DNA from: Rhizobium sp. L1K21
Lineage (GTDB): Bacteria; Pseudomonadota; Alphaproteobacteria; Rhizobiales; Rhizobiaceae
Direction of reading: 5' to 3'
DNA: 64,000 bases
NCBI RefSeq assembly: GCF_024055895.1
Contig: NZ_JAMXLE010000001.1
Location: 2,162,698 to 2,226,697, forward strand
The notes beneath the pieces were generated by a model. The model saw only the letters and a list, made by a program, of their open reading frames with translations. It searched no databases and was not told where the DNA came from. Below are positions 22,714 to 31,193 of this stretch, piece after piece. The translations under genes were made by a program, and so were the position numbers. Positions within the stretch are counted from its first letter, which is position 1; each line of letters starts with the position of its first letter.

Positions 22714-23625
22714 ATGGCAATTCCATCAGGCGAAACGGAAATGAGCGCGTCCAGAAAAGCTGCCGGCGTTGCGGCATCGCTGTCGGTCGTGTTCATCTGG
22801 GCGACGTGGCTTGTTTCCACGCGCTATGCCACTGCGACACCCCTGAAGCCGCTTGATCTCAGCCTGTTGCGCTATGGCATTCCCGCACTTGTGCTCGCGC
22901 CGGTCTGGTTAAAAACCGGGCTTTTGCCAAAGGGCGTATCGAAGTGGACAATCCTGCTGATTGTTTTGGGCTCGGGTGCGCCATTTTTCCAGATCGTGGC
23001 CTATGGTGTGAAATTTACGCCAGCCTCTGCAGCCGGCGTGTTGCTGCCAGGGCTCATGCCTTTTTCGGTGGCGATGATCGGTATTCTGTTCATGGGTGAG
23101 CGCCCCGATCTCAGCCGGCGTCTTGGCATGGCAGCCATTCTGCTTGGCGGCCTGATGTTGCTTGCTGAAAGCATGCTGGAAAACAACGGTATCGGGTGGC
23201 AGGGCTTTGTCGTTCTGCCCTTCTGCGGCATTCTTTGGGCGATTTATACGCACAGCTTCCGCAATTCGGGCCTCAACGCCATTGAGGGTGCAGCCCTGAT
23301 CTGCATCTGGTCAACGATATTCAACGTCGCGCTCATTCCATTCCTGGGTCTCCACTACATGGAGGCGACCATCGGTCAGATTGTGCCACAGATGATCGCG
23401 CAGGGAATTCTATCCGGTCTCGGTACAACGCTTCTTTATGGAACCGGGGTGGCCATTCTGGGTGGGACACAGGCGGCAGCCTACACTGCCATTACCCCGG
23501 TGGCGGCAGCCTTCGGAGGCGCACTTGTACTGGGTGAACAACCCGGCCTGATGACGTATGCAGCCGCCTTCGTTACAGGCGCTGGCGTTCTGCTATCAAC
23601 CGGCATTTTCTCTCGCCGGGTTTGA
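22714..23625 (+). CDS. EamA/DMT-family transporter next to an Lrp regulator
   Basis: A 303-residue membrane protein with about ten hydrophobic segments in two EamA repeats (SVVFIWATWLVSTRYATATP near the start; AFGGALVLGEQPGLM near the end). The ATG at MAIPSGETE has GGAACC before it; a Met nine codons later and a TTG five codons earlier are alternatives. It is divergent from the Lrp regulator, which suggests export of an amino acid under Lrp control. The substrate is unknown. Confidence 0.88.
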   Translation: MAIPSGETEMSASRKAAGVAASLSVVFIWATWLVSTRYATATPLKPLDLSLLRYGIPALVLAPVWLKTGLLPKGVSKWTILLIVLGSGAPFFQIVAYGVKFTPASAAGVLLPGLMPFSVAMIGILFMGERPDLSRRLGMAAILLGGLMLLAESMLENNGIGWQGFVVLPFCGILWAIYTHSFRNSGLNAIEGAALICIWSTIFNVALIPFLGLHYMEATIGQIVPQMIAQGILSGLGTTLLYGTGVAILGGTQAAAYTAITPVAAAFGGALVLGEQPGLMTYAAAFVTGAGVLLSTGIFSRRV

Positions 23626-23826
23626 TTTTCTGCAAGAAACTGAGTGTTTTCGGCGATTTTTCTGCTGAATGGCACATTATAAACACTTTGGTTACCATAA
23701 GCGGTCATAATTAATTCATAAGCGATGTTTGGGAACTATTAACCTGCATCGCGAGTGTTCTCGGCGAGCGCCTGTGTTTCAGCTGCTTCGCCGACCCCGT
23801 GTTGCGTAAGTGTGGAAAGCGTTTTT

Positions 23827-24972
23827 ATGGCGTATGCGTATCAGACGTGCTCAGGCGTAATCGGCCGCTCAGCCGGCGGATCGAAACGCCCTCTTCTCTC
23901 CTCCCGACTGGCCAAAGCCGCCATGTTCATCGCTGCCGGAACGGTGACCACCGCTCTGCTGGCCGTGGCGACACTATCGGCAACATCGGTGAGCACGCGC
24001 ACCAATGATGCGCGCCATGGCGGCCTTTCGGCGCTCATGATCAGTTCACCGAAGATCAATGCTGAGATGGCCTCGGCCCGCACCTTCAAGGGCAAGAAAT
24101 TCGATCGTCTCAATCTACCGGTTCATGAGAGCGTCAGCGCACGGTTTGCCTCAGCCGCTGACGCTGCCGTGGGCAAGAACCCGCTCTTGAAGAACTTTGA
24201 AATGGCGCTGGTCACCCAGCCTGCCGTCGAGCCGCCGGTCAATATTGCCAAGGCCGAAGACACGACCAATTCCAGACTTCTGGCGCCTGTCGAAACAGCC
24301 TCCATTCCTGAACCGCAGATTACAGGCAGCATTCCGGTCAAGTCGCAAAACGAGGTGGCGCAGCAACTGGCATTGGCAGAGCCGAAGACCAATCCTTTTG
24401 AAGCGGTTTTGAACGATCCCGATCTGGAAATTCCCCTGCCTGCGTCGCGTCCGCGGGTGAAGGCACAGAAAGCGCCTTCCACCCAGCTTGCCTATGCCGC
24501 GCCGGATGCGGGCATGGATGAGGTACTTCCCGAAGCCAAGGTCGGCCCGAAACTCAGCCGCGGCGTTGCCATCTATGACATTACCGCGCAGAAGGTTTAC
24601 CTGCCCGACGGAACGATTATGGAAGCCCATTCCGGCCTCGGCAACATGCGCGACAACCCGAAATATATCAAAGTGAAGGGTCGCGGCCCCACACCGCCGA
24701 ACCGCTACAAGCTTTCGATGCGCGAAAAGCCTTTCCATGGTGTTCCCGCACTGCGGATGACACCGACGGACTGGTCGAAAATGCATGGCCGAAACGGCAT
24801 TCTGGCCCATACCTATCTGCGCAAACGCCCCGGCGATTCCGCTGGCTGCATCGCCTTCAAGGACTATTACAAGTTCCTCGACTATTACAAAAAGGGCCTT
24901 GTGAAAGAGATTATCGTGGTCGAGCAGATGAACAAGCGTCCGACCTCGCTTGCCTCCCTCTTCGGCGGCTGA
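23827..24972 (+). CDS. DUF2778 (Tlde1-like L,D-transpeptidase) membrane-anchored protein
   Basis: A 381-residue protein with one N-terminal membrane helix (about 31-52), a long Pro/Ala-rich linker (about 60-245) and a C-terminal DUF2778 domain. That domain keeps H328 in ILAHTYL and C341 in DSAGCIAF, matching the L,D-transpeptidase fold named for the type VI effector Tlde1. No secretion system or immunity gene is near and the protein has a membrane anchor, so a housekeeping wall enzyme or structural role is more likely than a toxin. The ATG at MAYAYQTC was preferred to earlier in-frame starts. A terminator follows. Confidence 0.82.
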   Translation: MAYAYQTCSGVIGRSAGGSKRPLLSSRLAKAAMFIAAGTVTTALLAVATLSATSVSTRTNDARHGGLSALMISSPKINAEMASARTFKGKKFDRLNLPVHESVSARFASAADAAVGKNPLLKNFEMALVTQPAVEPPVNIAKAEDTTNSRLLAPVETASIPEPQITGSIPVKSQNEVAQQLALAEPKTNPFEAVLNDPDLEIPLPASRPRVKAQKAPSTQLAYAAPDAGMDEVLPEAKVGPKLSRGVAIYDITAQKVYLPDGTIMEAHSGLGNMRDNPKYIKVKGRGPTPPNRYKLSMREKPFHGVPALRMTPTDWSKMHGRNGILAHTYLRKRPGDSAGCIAFKDYYKFLDYYKKGLVKEIIVVEQMNKRPTSLASLFGG

Positions 24973-24996
24973 TCGAGAAAAATTCACAGGAAAAAC

Positions 24997-25034
24997 AAAC
25001 GCCTGGCCTTACTGGAGCTAGGCGTTTTGTTTTT
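24997..25034. terminator. Terminator between DUF2778 and GNAT genes
   Basis: The stem AAACGCCTGGC/GCTAGGCGTTT (one G-T wobble) has a nine-base loop and is followed by TTTTGTTTTT on the plus strand; a T-run on the minus strand may also stop the GNAT transcript. Confidence 0.88.
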
Positions 25035-25044
25035 GGGGGCATAG

Positions 25045-25554
25045 CTAAAGAATGAACCGCATCGCCACCCGACGCGCAGGGTCCAGTCCTGCTGCGATCT
25101 GACGGTTGAGGATGGCTAAAAGGTATGCCGGGCAAACAGCCGGCTCGACGACTTTAAAACCCAGCGCCGCGTAAAAAGGCATATTGAAAGGCGCCAGCCG
25201 GTCTGTGGTGAGGGTTGCGGATACAAAACCGCGTGTTGCCGCTTCGCTCAAAAGTGCCATCATCAAGCGCCGACCGATACCCTGGCGCTGGAAATCCGGA
25301 TGCACATCCAGCTCTGCGACATAGATTTCGTTTTCCACTATATAGGCGCTTGCATATCCAATCAGTCTTTCGGCATGCGTGAAAGCACCCAGCAGAAAGC
25401 CGTCATTGAAGCAGCGTTCAAGTTCCGCATCGCTGCTTGCCATGGGCGAGCCAAAAACGGCACCTGCCGCTCTCAAGGTCTCGAAAGCGGCAAGTTCCAC
25501 ATTTTGAATGTCTTTGAAATGTTCACGCCCCGCGGGACGGATTGCGATCTGCAT
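25045..25554 (-). CDS. GNAT-family N-acetyltransferase
   Basis: A 169-residue single-domain acetyltransferase. The acetyl-CoA motif is VAELDVHPDFQRQGIGRRLMMALLSEA (about 80-106), followed by FNMPFYAALGFKVVEPA typical of motif B. GGGGAGGGAGC stands just before the ATG. It lies 33 bases after the aminotransferase on the same strand, so the two may be one transcript. The acceptor could be an amino acid, amine or protein and cannot be named from the sequence. Confidence 0.9.
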   Translation of the reverse strand: MQIAIRPAGREHFKDIQNVELAAFETLRAAGAVFGSPMASSDAELERCFNDGFLLGAFTHAERLIGYASAYIVENEIYVAELDVHPDFQRQGIGRRLMMALLSEAATRGFVSATLTTDRLAPFNMPFYAALGFKVVEPAVCPAYLLAILNRQIAAGLDPARRVAMRFIL

Positions 25555-25587
25555 GCTCCCTCCCCGCGGTTTTGAATAACAGCGCGA

Positions 25588-26691
25588 TCAGATGCCTTCG
25601 ATGCTGCGGACCCAGCCGCGCTCATCGTTGGTCTTGCCGCGCTGGATGCCAACGAGCTTGTTGCGGAGTTCTTCCGTCAGAGCGCCCGTTTCGCCGCCGT
25701 TGATGGAGAATTCGCCACCGTTGAACTTCACCGTGCCGATGGCAGCGATGACGGCTGCGGTCCCACAGGCGAACACTTCTGTTACCTTGCCACTTTCGAC
25801 ATCGGCCTTCCATTCGGAGAAGGAGTAGAAGCGCTCTTCAACCGCGTGGCCGCTCTCTTTGGCAAGCTCGATAACCGATGCCCGGGTGATGCCTTCCAGA
25901 ATGTTGCCATTCAACGGCGGGGTGACCAGCGTGCCGTCATCCCTAACGAAAAACACGTTCATACCGCCCAGCTCTTCGATATGCTGCTCGCCGCGGGCAT
26001 CGAGGAAGACCACCTGATCGCAGCCATGTTCATAGGCTTCGGCCTGTGCCTGCAGGCTTGCGGCGTAGTTTCCGCCGCATTTTGCAGCACCCGTTCCGCC
26101 GGGAGCAGCGCGCGTGTAGTTTTCAGAAACCCAGATGGAAACCGGCTTCGCGCCACCCTTGAAGTAGGGACCGACTGGCGAGGCGATGACACAGAAAATG
26201 TAACTCTTGGCCGGGCGAACACCCAGGAACGCCTCGGTGGCGAACATGAAGGGGCGCAGATAAAGGCTCGCATCACCTTCCGGCAACCATGCCGCATCAA
26301 TGCGCACGAGCTGCTCGACAGCTTCCAGGAAAAGCGCTTCCGGCACTTCAGGCATCGCAAGACGCTTGGCAGAGCGGTTGAAGCGCTTGGCATTCTGGTC
26401 AGGACGGAAGAGCACAGCGCGCCCATCGGCAGCGCGGTAGGCCTTCAGACCTTCGAAAATTTCCTGCGCGTAATGGAGAACACTTGCCGCCGGGTCGATT
26501 GCAAAGGGGCCGCGCGCCTTGATTTCAGGCGAATGCCAGCCCTTGCCCTCGGTCCACTGCACCACCGCCATATGGTCGGTGAAGATCCGGCCAAATCCAA
26601 GATCCTCAAACAGTTTTGCACGATCTGCTGCCGAAACCGGCGCAGTGTTGGGATGTATTGCGAATTTGAGTGTTTCCGTCTCGGCCAACAT
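25588..26691 (-). CDS. ilvE: Branched-chain amino acid aminotransferase
   Basis: A 367-residue fold type IV PLP enzyme of the longer BCAT group, of usual length. Landmarks are HYAQEIFEGLKAYR (about 73-86), YLRPFMFATE, the PLP lysine in GTGAAKCGGNYAAS, and FACGTAAVIAAIGTV near the C-terminus. It interconverts leucine, isoleucine and valine with their 2-oxo acids using glutamate. AGAGGTTGCGCC precedes the ATG. An inverted repeat with 8-bp arms lies 24 bases upstream and may be an operator. The neighbouring ETF-ubiquinone oxidoreductase accepts electrons from branched-chain acyl-CoA oxidation, so the neighbourhood fits branched-chain amino acid use. Confidence 0.95.
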   Translation of the reverse strand: MLAETETLKFAIHPNTAPVSAADRAKLFEDLGFGRIFTDHMAVVQWTEGKGWHSPEIKARGPFAIDPAASVLHYAQEIFEGLKAYRAADGRAVLFRPDQNAKRFNRSAKRLAMPEVPEALFLEAVEQLVRIDAAWLPEGDASLYLRPFMFATEAFLGVRPAKSYIFCVIASPVGPYFKGGAKPVSIWVSENYTRAAPGGTGAAKCGGNYAASLQAQAEAYEHGCDQVVFLDARGEQHIEELGGMNVFFVRDDGTLVTPPLNGNILEGITRASVIELAKESGHAVEERFYSFSEWKADVESGKVTEVFACGTAAVIAAIGTVKFNGGEFSINGGETGALTEELRNKLVGIQRGKTNDERGWVRSIEGI

Positions 26692-26714
26692 GGCGCAACC
26701 TCTTTTTTGATTAT

Positions 26715-26733
26715 AGGTCAGTGATACTGACCT
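26715..26733. promoter_or_regulatory. Inverted repeat upstream of ilvE, candidate operator
   Basis: AGGTCAGT-GAT-ACTGACCT is an inverted repeat with perfect 8-bp arms, centred about 33 bases before the ilvE ATG. Its size suits a dimeric repressor. A T-run on each side means a terminator-like reading cannot be excluded. Confidence 0.55.
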
Positions 26734-26864
26734 TTTTTAATCACGTCAAGCCACATTTGCCCCTGCAGTCTCGACACCTTAAGCCGAGCCTTACCGCAAA
26801 GTTGAAACTGCTGCAAAGCCTATATTGGGGTTGAATCCTCGGCTTTTTGACATCAACGGGCAAA

Positions 26865-26891
26865 AAGAAAGGCGGGCAAACCACCCGCCTT
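26865..26891 (-). terminator. Terminator downstream of the ETF-QO repeats
   Basis: The stem AAGGCGGG/CCCGCCTT is followed on the minus strand by TTTCTTTTT. It lies beyond the 74-bp repeats and should end the ETF-QO transcript. Confidence 0.85.
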
Positions 26892-26915
26892 GTCTTAAAC
26901 TAAAGAGCCTCTGCG

Positions 26916-27185
26916 CCCCGTTTCATCCAAACATGACTTGTTCGGATAAACCGGACCTTCGCCGCATTTTCTGACGGAGGTCCGTGCGGCCCCGTTTTAC
27001 CCAAACATGACTTGTTCGGATAAACCGGACCTTCGCCACATTTCCTCACGGAGGTCCGTGCGGCCCCGTTTCATCCAAACATTACATGTTCGGATAGACC
27101 GGACCTTCGCCACATTTCCTCACGGAGGTCCGTGCGGCCCCGTTTCATCCAAACATTACATGTTCGGATAAACCGGACCTTCGCC
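26916..27185 (-). repeat. 74-bp tandem repeat containing copies of the ETF-QO 3' end
   Basis: About 3.65 head-to-tail copies of a 74-bp unit; CCCCG marks recur at 26916, 26990, 27064 and 27138. The first copy includes the last ten codons of the ETF-QO gene (GEGPVYPNM and stop). The two copies nearest the gene end ATGTAATG, while the two distal copies read ACAAGTCATG at that place. Each unit also holds CACGGACCTCCGTG, able to form a short hairpin. Copies touch with no spacers. They lie within the transcript, before the terminator. Confidence 0.95.
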
Positions 27186-28820
27186 TCCTTGTGGCGGCAC
27201 CCAGTTGATGTTCTGGTTCGGGTCCTTGATGTCACAGGTTTTGCAGTGGACGCAGTTTTGGGCGTTGATGACAAATTGCTTCTCGCCGTCTTTCTCCACC
27301 CATTCGTAGACGCCGGCAGGACAGTAGCGCGATGAGGGGCCGGCATAGATTTCCAGCTCGGACGCCTTCTGCAGCGCCGGATCCTTGACCTGCAGGTGGC
27401 AGGGCTGGTCTTCTTCGTGGTTGGTGTTCGACAGGAAGACGGACGACAGACGGTCGAAGGTCAACACGCCATCGGGCTTCGGATAGTCAATCGGCTTGTG
27501 CTTTTCGGCTGGCTCCAGCGAGGCTGCATCTGTCTTTCCATGATGCAGTGTGCCGAAAAGCGAGATGCCGAAGAGCTGGTTCGTCCACATATCGAGGCCA
27601 CCGAGGCCGATGCCGATATAGGTGCCGAACCTGGACCAGAGCGGCTTGACGTTGCGCACGCGCTTCAAGTCCTTGCCGATCGATGTTGCGCGCCATTCGT
27701 TTTCGATTTCGATGGGCTCATCATTGGCACGACCTGCGGCAATGGCTGCGGCGATCTTGTCGGCTGCCAGCATGCCCGAAATCACGGCATTGTGGCTGCC
27801 CTTGATGCGCGGCACGTTCACAAAGCCCGCCGAACAGCCGATCAGAGCGCCGCCGGGGAAGGAAAGCTTCGGCACGGACTGCCAGCCACCTTCGGTAATC
27901 GCACGTGCGCCGTAAGAAATACGCTTGCCGCCTTCGAACGTGTCGCGAATGGCCGAATGGGTCTTGAACCGCTGGAACTCTTCAAACGGGAAGAGATACG
28001 GGTTCTTGTAGTTGAGGTGAACCACGAAACCGACAGCGACGAGATTGTCTTCCAGATGATAGAGGAAGGAGCCCCCGCCTGTGGTGGAATTCAGCGGCCA
28101 GCCGAACGAGTGCTGAACAAGGCCGGGCTTGTGCTTTTCGGGTTTGACTTCCCAGAGCTCCTTGATGCCGATGCCGAATTTCTGCGGATCGCGGCCCTCG
28201 CTAAGCTGGAACCTGGCAATCAGCTGCTTGGCAAGCGAACCACGCACACCTTCGCCGATCAGAACGTATTTGCCGTGCAGTTCCATGCCGCGGGCATAGT
28301 TGGGACCGGGCGTGCCGTCGCGTTCGACACCCATGTCGCCGGTCGCCACGCCGTAGACTGCGCCCTCTTCATTATAGAGCACTTCGGCAGCAGCAAATCC
28401 GGGATAGATCTCGACCCCAAGCTCTTCTGCCTTGGCGGCGAGCCAGCGGCACACATTGCCGAGCGATACAATGTAATTGCCATGATTGTTCATGAGCGGC
28501 GGCATGAGGACATTGGGCAGGCGAACAGAGCCTGCCGGACCCAGCATCAGGAACTGGTCGTCGGTCACCTCGGTCTTGAACGGATGGTCGGGATCATCGC
28601 GCCAGTCGGTCAGCAGGGCATCAACGCCGATCGGATCGACAACAGCGCCAGAAAGGATGTGCGCGCCCACTTCCGCGCCCTTTTCCAGAACAACCACCGT
28701 CAGTTCGGGATTGACTTGTTTCAGACGGATCGCGGCAGATAAACCGGCCGGACCAGCGCCAACGATAACAACGTCGAATTCCATGCTTTCGCGTTCGGGA
28801 AGTTCCATTTCTTCGCTCAT
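27156..28820 (-). CDS. Electron transfer flavoprotein-ubiquinone oxidoreductase
   Basis: A 554-residue membrane-associated flavoprotein of normal length. The FAD fold starts VVIVGAGPAGLSAAIRLKQ (about 18-36). The C-terminal 4Fe-4S domain carries cysteines in RYCPAGVYEW and NCVHCKTCDIKDPNQNINW. The protein ends with PVYPNM, a conserved ending in the family. It moves electrons from ETF, fed by acyl-CoA and dimethylglycine/sarcosine-type dehydrogenases, to ubiquinone. GGAGAGACTGA precedes the ATG. The last codons are the template of the tandem repeat beyond the stop. It could serve the products of the nearby gbcAB and branched-chain pathways, which is inference. Confidence 0.96.
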   Translation of the reverse strand: MSEEMELPERESMEFDVVIVGAGPAGLSAAIRLKQVNPELTVVVLEKGAEVGAHILSGAVVDPIGVDALLTDWRDDPDHPFKTEVTDDQFLMLGPAGSVRLPNVLMPPLMNNHGNYIVSLGNVCRWLAAKAEELGVEIYPGFAAAEVLYNEEGAVYGVATGDMGVERDGTPGPNYARGMELHGKYVLIGEGVRGSLAKQLIARFQLSEGRDPQKFGIGIKELWEVKPEKHKPGLVQHSFGWPLNSTTGGGSFLYHLEDNLVAVGFVVHLNYKNPYLFPFEEFQRFKTHSAIRDTFEGGKRISYGARAITEGGWQSVPKLSFPGGALIGCSAGFVNVPRIKGSHNAVISGMLAADKIAAAIAAGRANDEPIEIENEWRATSIGKDLKRVRNVKPLWSRFGTYIGIGLGGLDMWTNQLFGISLFGTLHHGKTDAASLEPAEKHKPIDYPKPDGVLTFDRLSSVFLSNTNHEEDQPCHLQVKDPALQKASELEIYAGPSSRYCPAGVYEWVEKDGEKQFVINAQNCVHCKTCDIKDPNQNINWVPPQGGEGPVYPNM

Positions 28821-29221
28821 TCAGTCTCTCCGTGTCCCAACCTTGAAGGGCTCTCCTGCCTTCCAGCCTGTTTGGCAAATGTGGTGCCCGGTGTCGAGCC
28901 GGGTTCCGCTATTTGATATCGATTTTGCGAATTTATAACGCAGAATTATATTACGTTTACGTGAACGTCAAACAAAACGCGAAAAGTGGGCCAAATTGCC
29001 ACACCGACAGTGAAAAGCGCCTTAAATTTGCCGATCCAGTTTTGCATTTTGGTTTCGAAGCGATACGATTCAACTGTTTCGCGGAATTTGCTTCGCTAAG
29101 CGTAAAAATTGAAATCCACCTCGCCATCGACAGTGTCCGCTGTTGATGGCTTGTCAGATACAAATTGACCATAGTGCCTGCCAACGAGGCAAAAAACCTT
29201 CAGACACAGAGCGATTTAACA
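28821..29221. other. AT-rich intergenic region
   Basis: About 400 bases lie between the divergent ETF-QO and beta-barrel genes. The middle contains TTACGTTTACGTGAACGTCA, a partly self-complementary stretch that might bind a regulator. No coding frame is convincing. Confidence 0.45.
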
Positions 29222-29881
29222 ATGAGAAGTTCCACTGCAACGCTTGCGCTGACATGCCTCCTGAGCCTTGGTTTGGCGGGTGCGGCTTCTGCAGAAATGC
29301 AGTTTTCTGCCTATAGCGGCTATCAGACCGCACCACATTCGAATGTGCAGGTCAGCGACCAGGCTGATTTCACTGCACGCTGGCTCGGCAAATCCTTCTC
29401 GGCGCCGCCCTATTGGGGTGTGCGCGGCATCTGGTGGATGGAAGAGCTCAATCAACCGAATCTCGGTCTCTCTATCGATTACACGCACAACAAGGTTTAT
29501 GCCGATGGCGCAACGCTTGCCAAAGCCGGCTGGTCGCATTTCGAATTCACCGATGGCCTGAACCTGCTGACGGCGAACCTGCTCTACCGCTTTGCCGAGG
29601 AGAACCGCCCATGGACGCCTTATCTTGGTGCCGGTATCGGCATCAACGTTCCGCATGTGGAGGTCACGCGTGGCACGGCAAACACCTTTGATTATCAGCT
29701 TGGCGGCGTGGCCCTGCAATGGCAGGCCGGTATCGACTATCGGATCAACAAGAACTGGTCGGTTTTCACCGAGTACAAGGGCAGTTATTCCCGCGTTGAT
29801 GTGAAAATCGACAGCGGCGCTCGCATGAAAACCAATTTGCTGACGAACGCCGTCAATTTCGGTGTTTCCTATCACTTCTAG
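29222..29881 (+). CDS. Outer-membrane beta-barrel protein, LpxQ (lipid A oxidase)-like
   Basis: A 219-residue protein with a signal peptide (MRSSTATLALTCLLSLGLAGAASA is the region to about 24) and a barrel ending in YHF. Alternating strands with SAYSGYQTAPHS, YWGVRGIWW, GLSIDYTHNKVYAD and FTEYKGSYS remind me of rhizobial proteins annotated as lipid A oxidase LpxQ, which converts the proximal glucosamine of lipid A to aminogluconate. I cannot confirm active-site residues, so a plain eight-stranded barrel of unknown role is the alternative. The ATG lacks a strong ribosome binding site; an upstream start would hide the signal peptide. Confidence 0.7.
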   Translation: MRSSTATLALTCLLSLGLAGAASAEMQFSAYSGYQTAPHSNVQVSDQADFTARWLGKSFSAPPYWGVRGIWWMEELNQPNLGLSIDYTHNKVYADGATLAKAGWSHFEFTDGLNLLTANLLYRFAEENRPWTPYLGAGIGINVPHVEVTRGTANTFDYQLGGVALQWQAGIDYRINKNWSVFTEYKGSYSRVDVKIDSGARMKTNLLTNAVNFGVSYHF

Positions 29882-30047
29882 GCGTATCGAACTGCAAGGT
29901 TTGGAGGATAGGCGCTCGCTGTCACGCCTTTGGCAAACGACATTATGAAAAGATAACGGGTGCTTAAACCGGCAACCGACCTTGATAAGGGATGCGCCCA
30001 TGCACTAAAACGGTGGTCGACAATCGTTTTAGCAGAGAAAGGCAGTC

Positions 30048-30836
30048 ATGGATCTCGGCATTGGAAGGAAGCGCGCACTGGTGCTTGCAGCATCGCGCGG
30101 ATTGGGGCATGGCATAGCAGTGGCTCTCGCACGCGAAGGCGTGGACGTGCTTTTGTGCGGGCGATCCGAAGACAAGCTTGCCGCCAATTGCGATGCCATC
30201 AATGCGGAAAGCGGTGGCCGGGCCGATTTCGTGGTGGCCGATCTCAATGATCCGGGCTTTGCCGAAATGATGGCCGCCAAGGCGAAAGAGATACTCGGCG
30301 GCGTCGACATTCTCGTCAACAATACGGGCGGCCCCACACCCGGCACAACCGACATGATGTCGCCGGAAAAGCTGGCACAATATTTCCAATCCATGGTCGT
30401 GAGCGTGATTTCGCTGACCAATCTGCTCCTGCCGGAGATGAAAGAGCGCGGCTGGGGACGCATTCTCACCTGCGCCTCGTCCGGCGTGATCGAGCCGATC
30501 CCCAATCTTGCGCTGTCCAACACGCTGCGCGCTTCACTTGCCGGATGGTCGAAGACATTGTCTGCCGAGGTTGCGCAATTTGGCGTGACATCCAACCTCT
30601 TGCTGCCCGGACGCATTCTGACGGACCGCATTCTTGAACTCGACACGGCGAATGCGCAAAAAAGCGGAAAGTCGCTCGAGGCCGTACGTGCTGAATCAGT
30701 CCGCACCATTCCGGCGGGCCGCCTGGGCGACGTGCAGGAATTTGCAGCCACGGCTGCCTTCCTGTGCTCTGAACCGGCAAGCTACATCACCGGTGCCATG
30801 ATCCGCTGCGACGGCGGTGCTTCCAAGTCAATCTAG
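30048..30836 (+). CDS. Atypical short-chain dehydrogenase/reductase
   Basis: A 262-residue SDR with a Rossmann start LVLAASRGLGHGIAVALA, in which the usual TGxxxGxG reads AASRGLGHG, and LVNNTGGPTPG for the NNAG motif. The catalytic serine region is TCASSGVIEP, but the usual YxxxK is replaced by a stretch SNTLRASLAGW: no Tyr stands at the expected place and Arg is where Lys should be. Related proteins with this PIPNLALSNTLR segment occur in other bacteria, so it is a family trait rather than a mutation. Either it uses other residues or it binds NAD(P) without normal catalysis. AGAAAGGC precedes the ATG. A small membrane protein gene follows after 12 bases. Confidence 0.87.
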   Translation: MDLGIGRKRALVLAASRGLGHGIAVALAREGVDVLLCGRSEDKLAANCDAINAESGGRADFVVADLNDPGFAEMMAAKAKEILGGVDILVNNTGGPTPGTTDMMSPEKLAQYFQSMVVSVISLTNLLLPEMKERGWGRILTCASSGVIEPIPNLALSNTLRASLAGWSKTLSAEVAQFGVTSNLLLPGRILTDRILELDTANAQKSGKSLEAVRAESVRTIPAGRLGDVQEFAATAAFLCSEPASYITGAMIRCDGGASKSI

Positions 30837-30848
30837 GAGACCACACAT

Positions 30849-31043
30849 ATGATCAGGCGGGTTCTGTTCTGGGGCGGACTTCTGGCCGTTGTCATAGGCG
30901 CGATCTGGACGGGGCAAGGGAGCGGCTATTTCCCCTACCCGGCGCAAAGCTTCATGATCGATAACAGCCCTTGGGTTACCTATGGAGCGATCGTTGCCAT
31001 CGCAGGGCTGATCGCCATGTGGCTGAGCCGCAGACTGAAGTAA
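30849..31043 (+). CDS. Small two-helix membrane protein
   Basis: A 64-residue protein with two hydrophobic helices (about 4-21 and 44-59) around a short polar loop rich in aromatic residues (GSGYFPYPAQSF), ending in a positive tail SRRLK. GGAGACC stands upstream of the ATG, within 12 bases of the SDR stop, so the two are cotranscribed. No family name comes to mind. By position it may anchor or assist the SDR at the membrane, which is only a guess. Confidence 0.7.
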   Translation: MIRRVLFWGGLLAVVIGAIWTGQGSGYFPYPAQSFMIDNSPWVTYGAIVAIAGLIAMWLSRRLK

Positions 31044-31193
31044 TTTCATCTCGCGCAGCAGATGTTGTTTTCGATTGCCGGGATCAAACCCGGCAATTGC
31101 TTTTCCGGGCCCGTTGTGCGATGAGGCCCGCCCTTCTCATTTATCATTTCAGCGCGTGTCCCATCGCGGCGAGCAATTTACCAGGTATTGACC

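Noticed and set aside
23827-24972. DUF2778 protein as a type VI secretion toxin
   Set aside because: It has its own membrane anchor and long linker, and there is no immunity gene or secretion cluster nearby; a housekeeping wall role fits better.
26916-27185. Regularly spaced repeats as a possible CRISPR array
   Set aside because: The 74-bp units are contiguous with no unique spacers, include the 3' end of a gene, and no cas gene is nearby.
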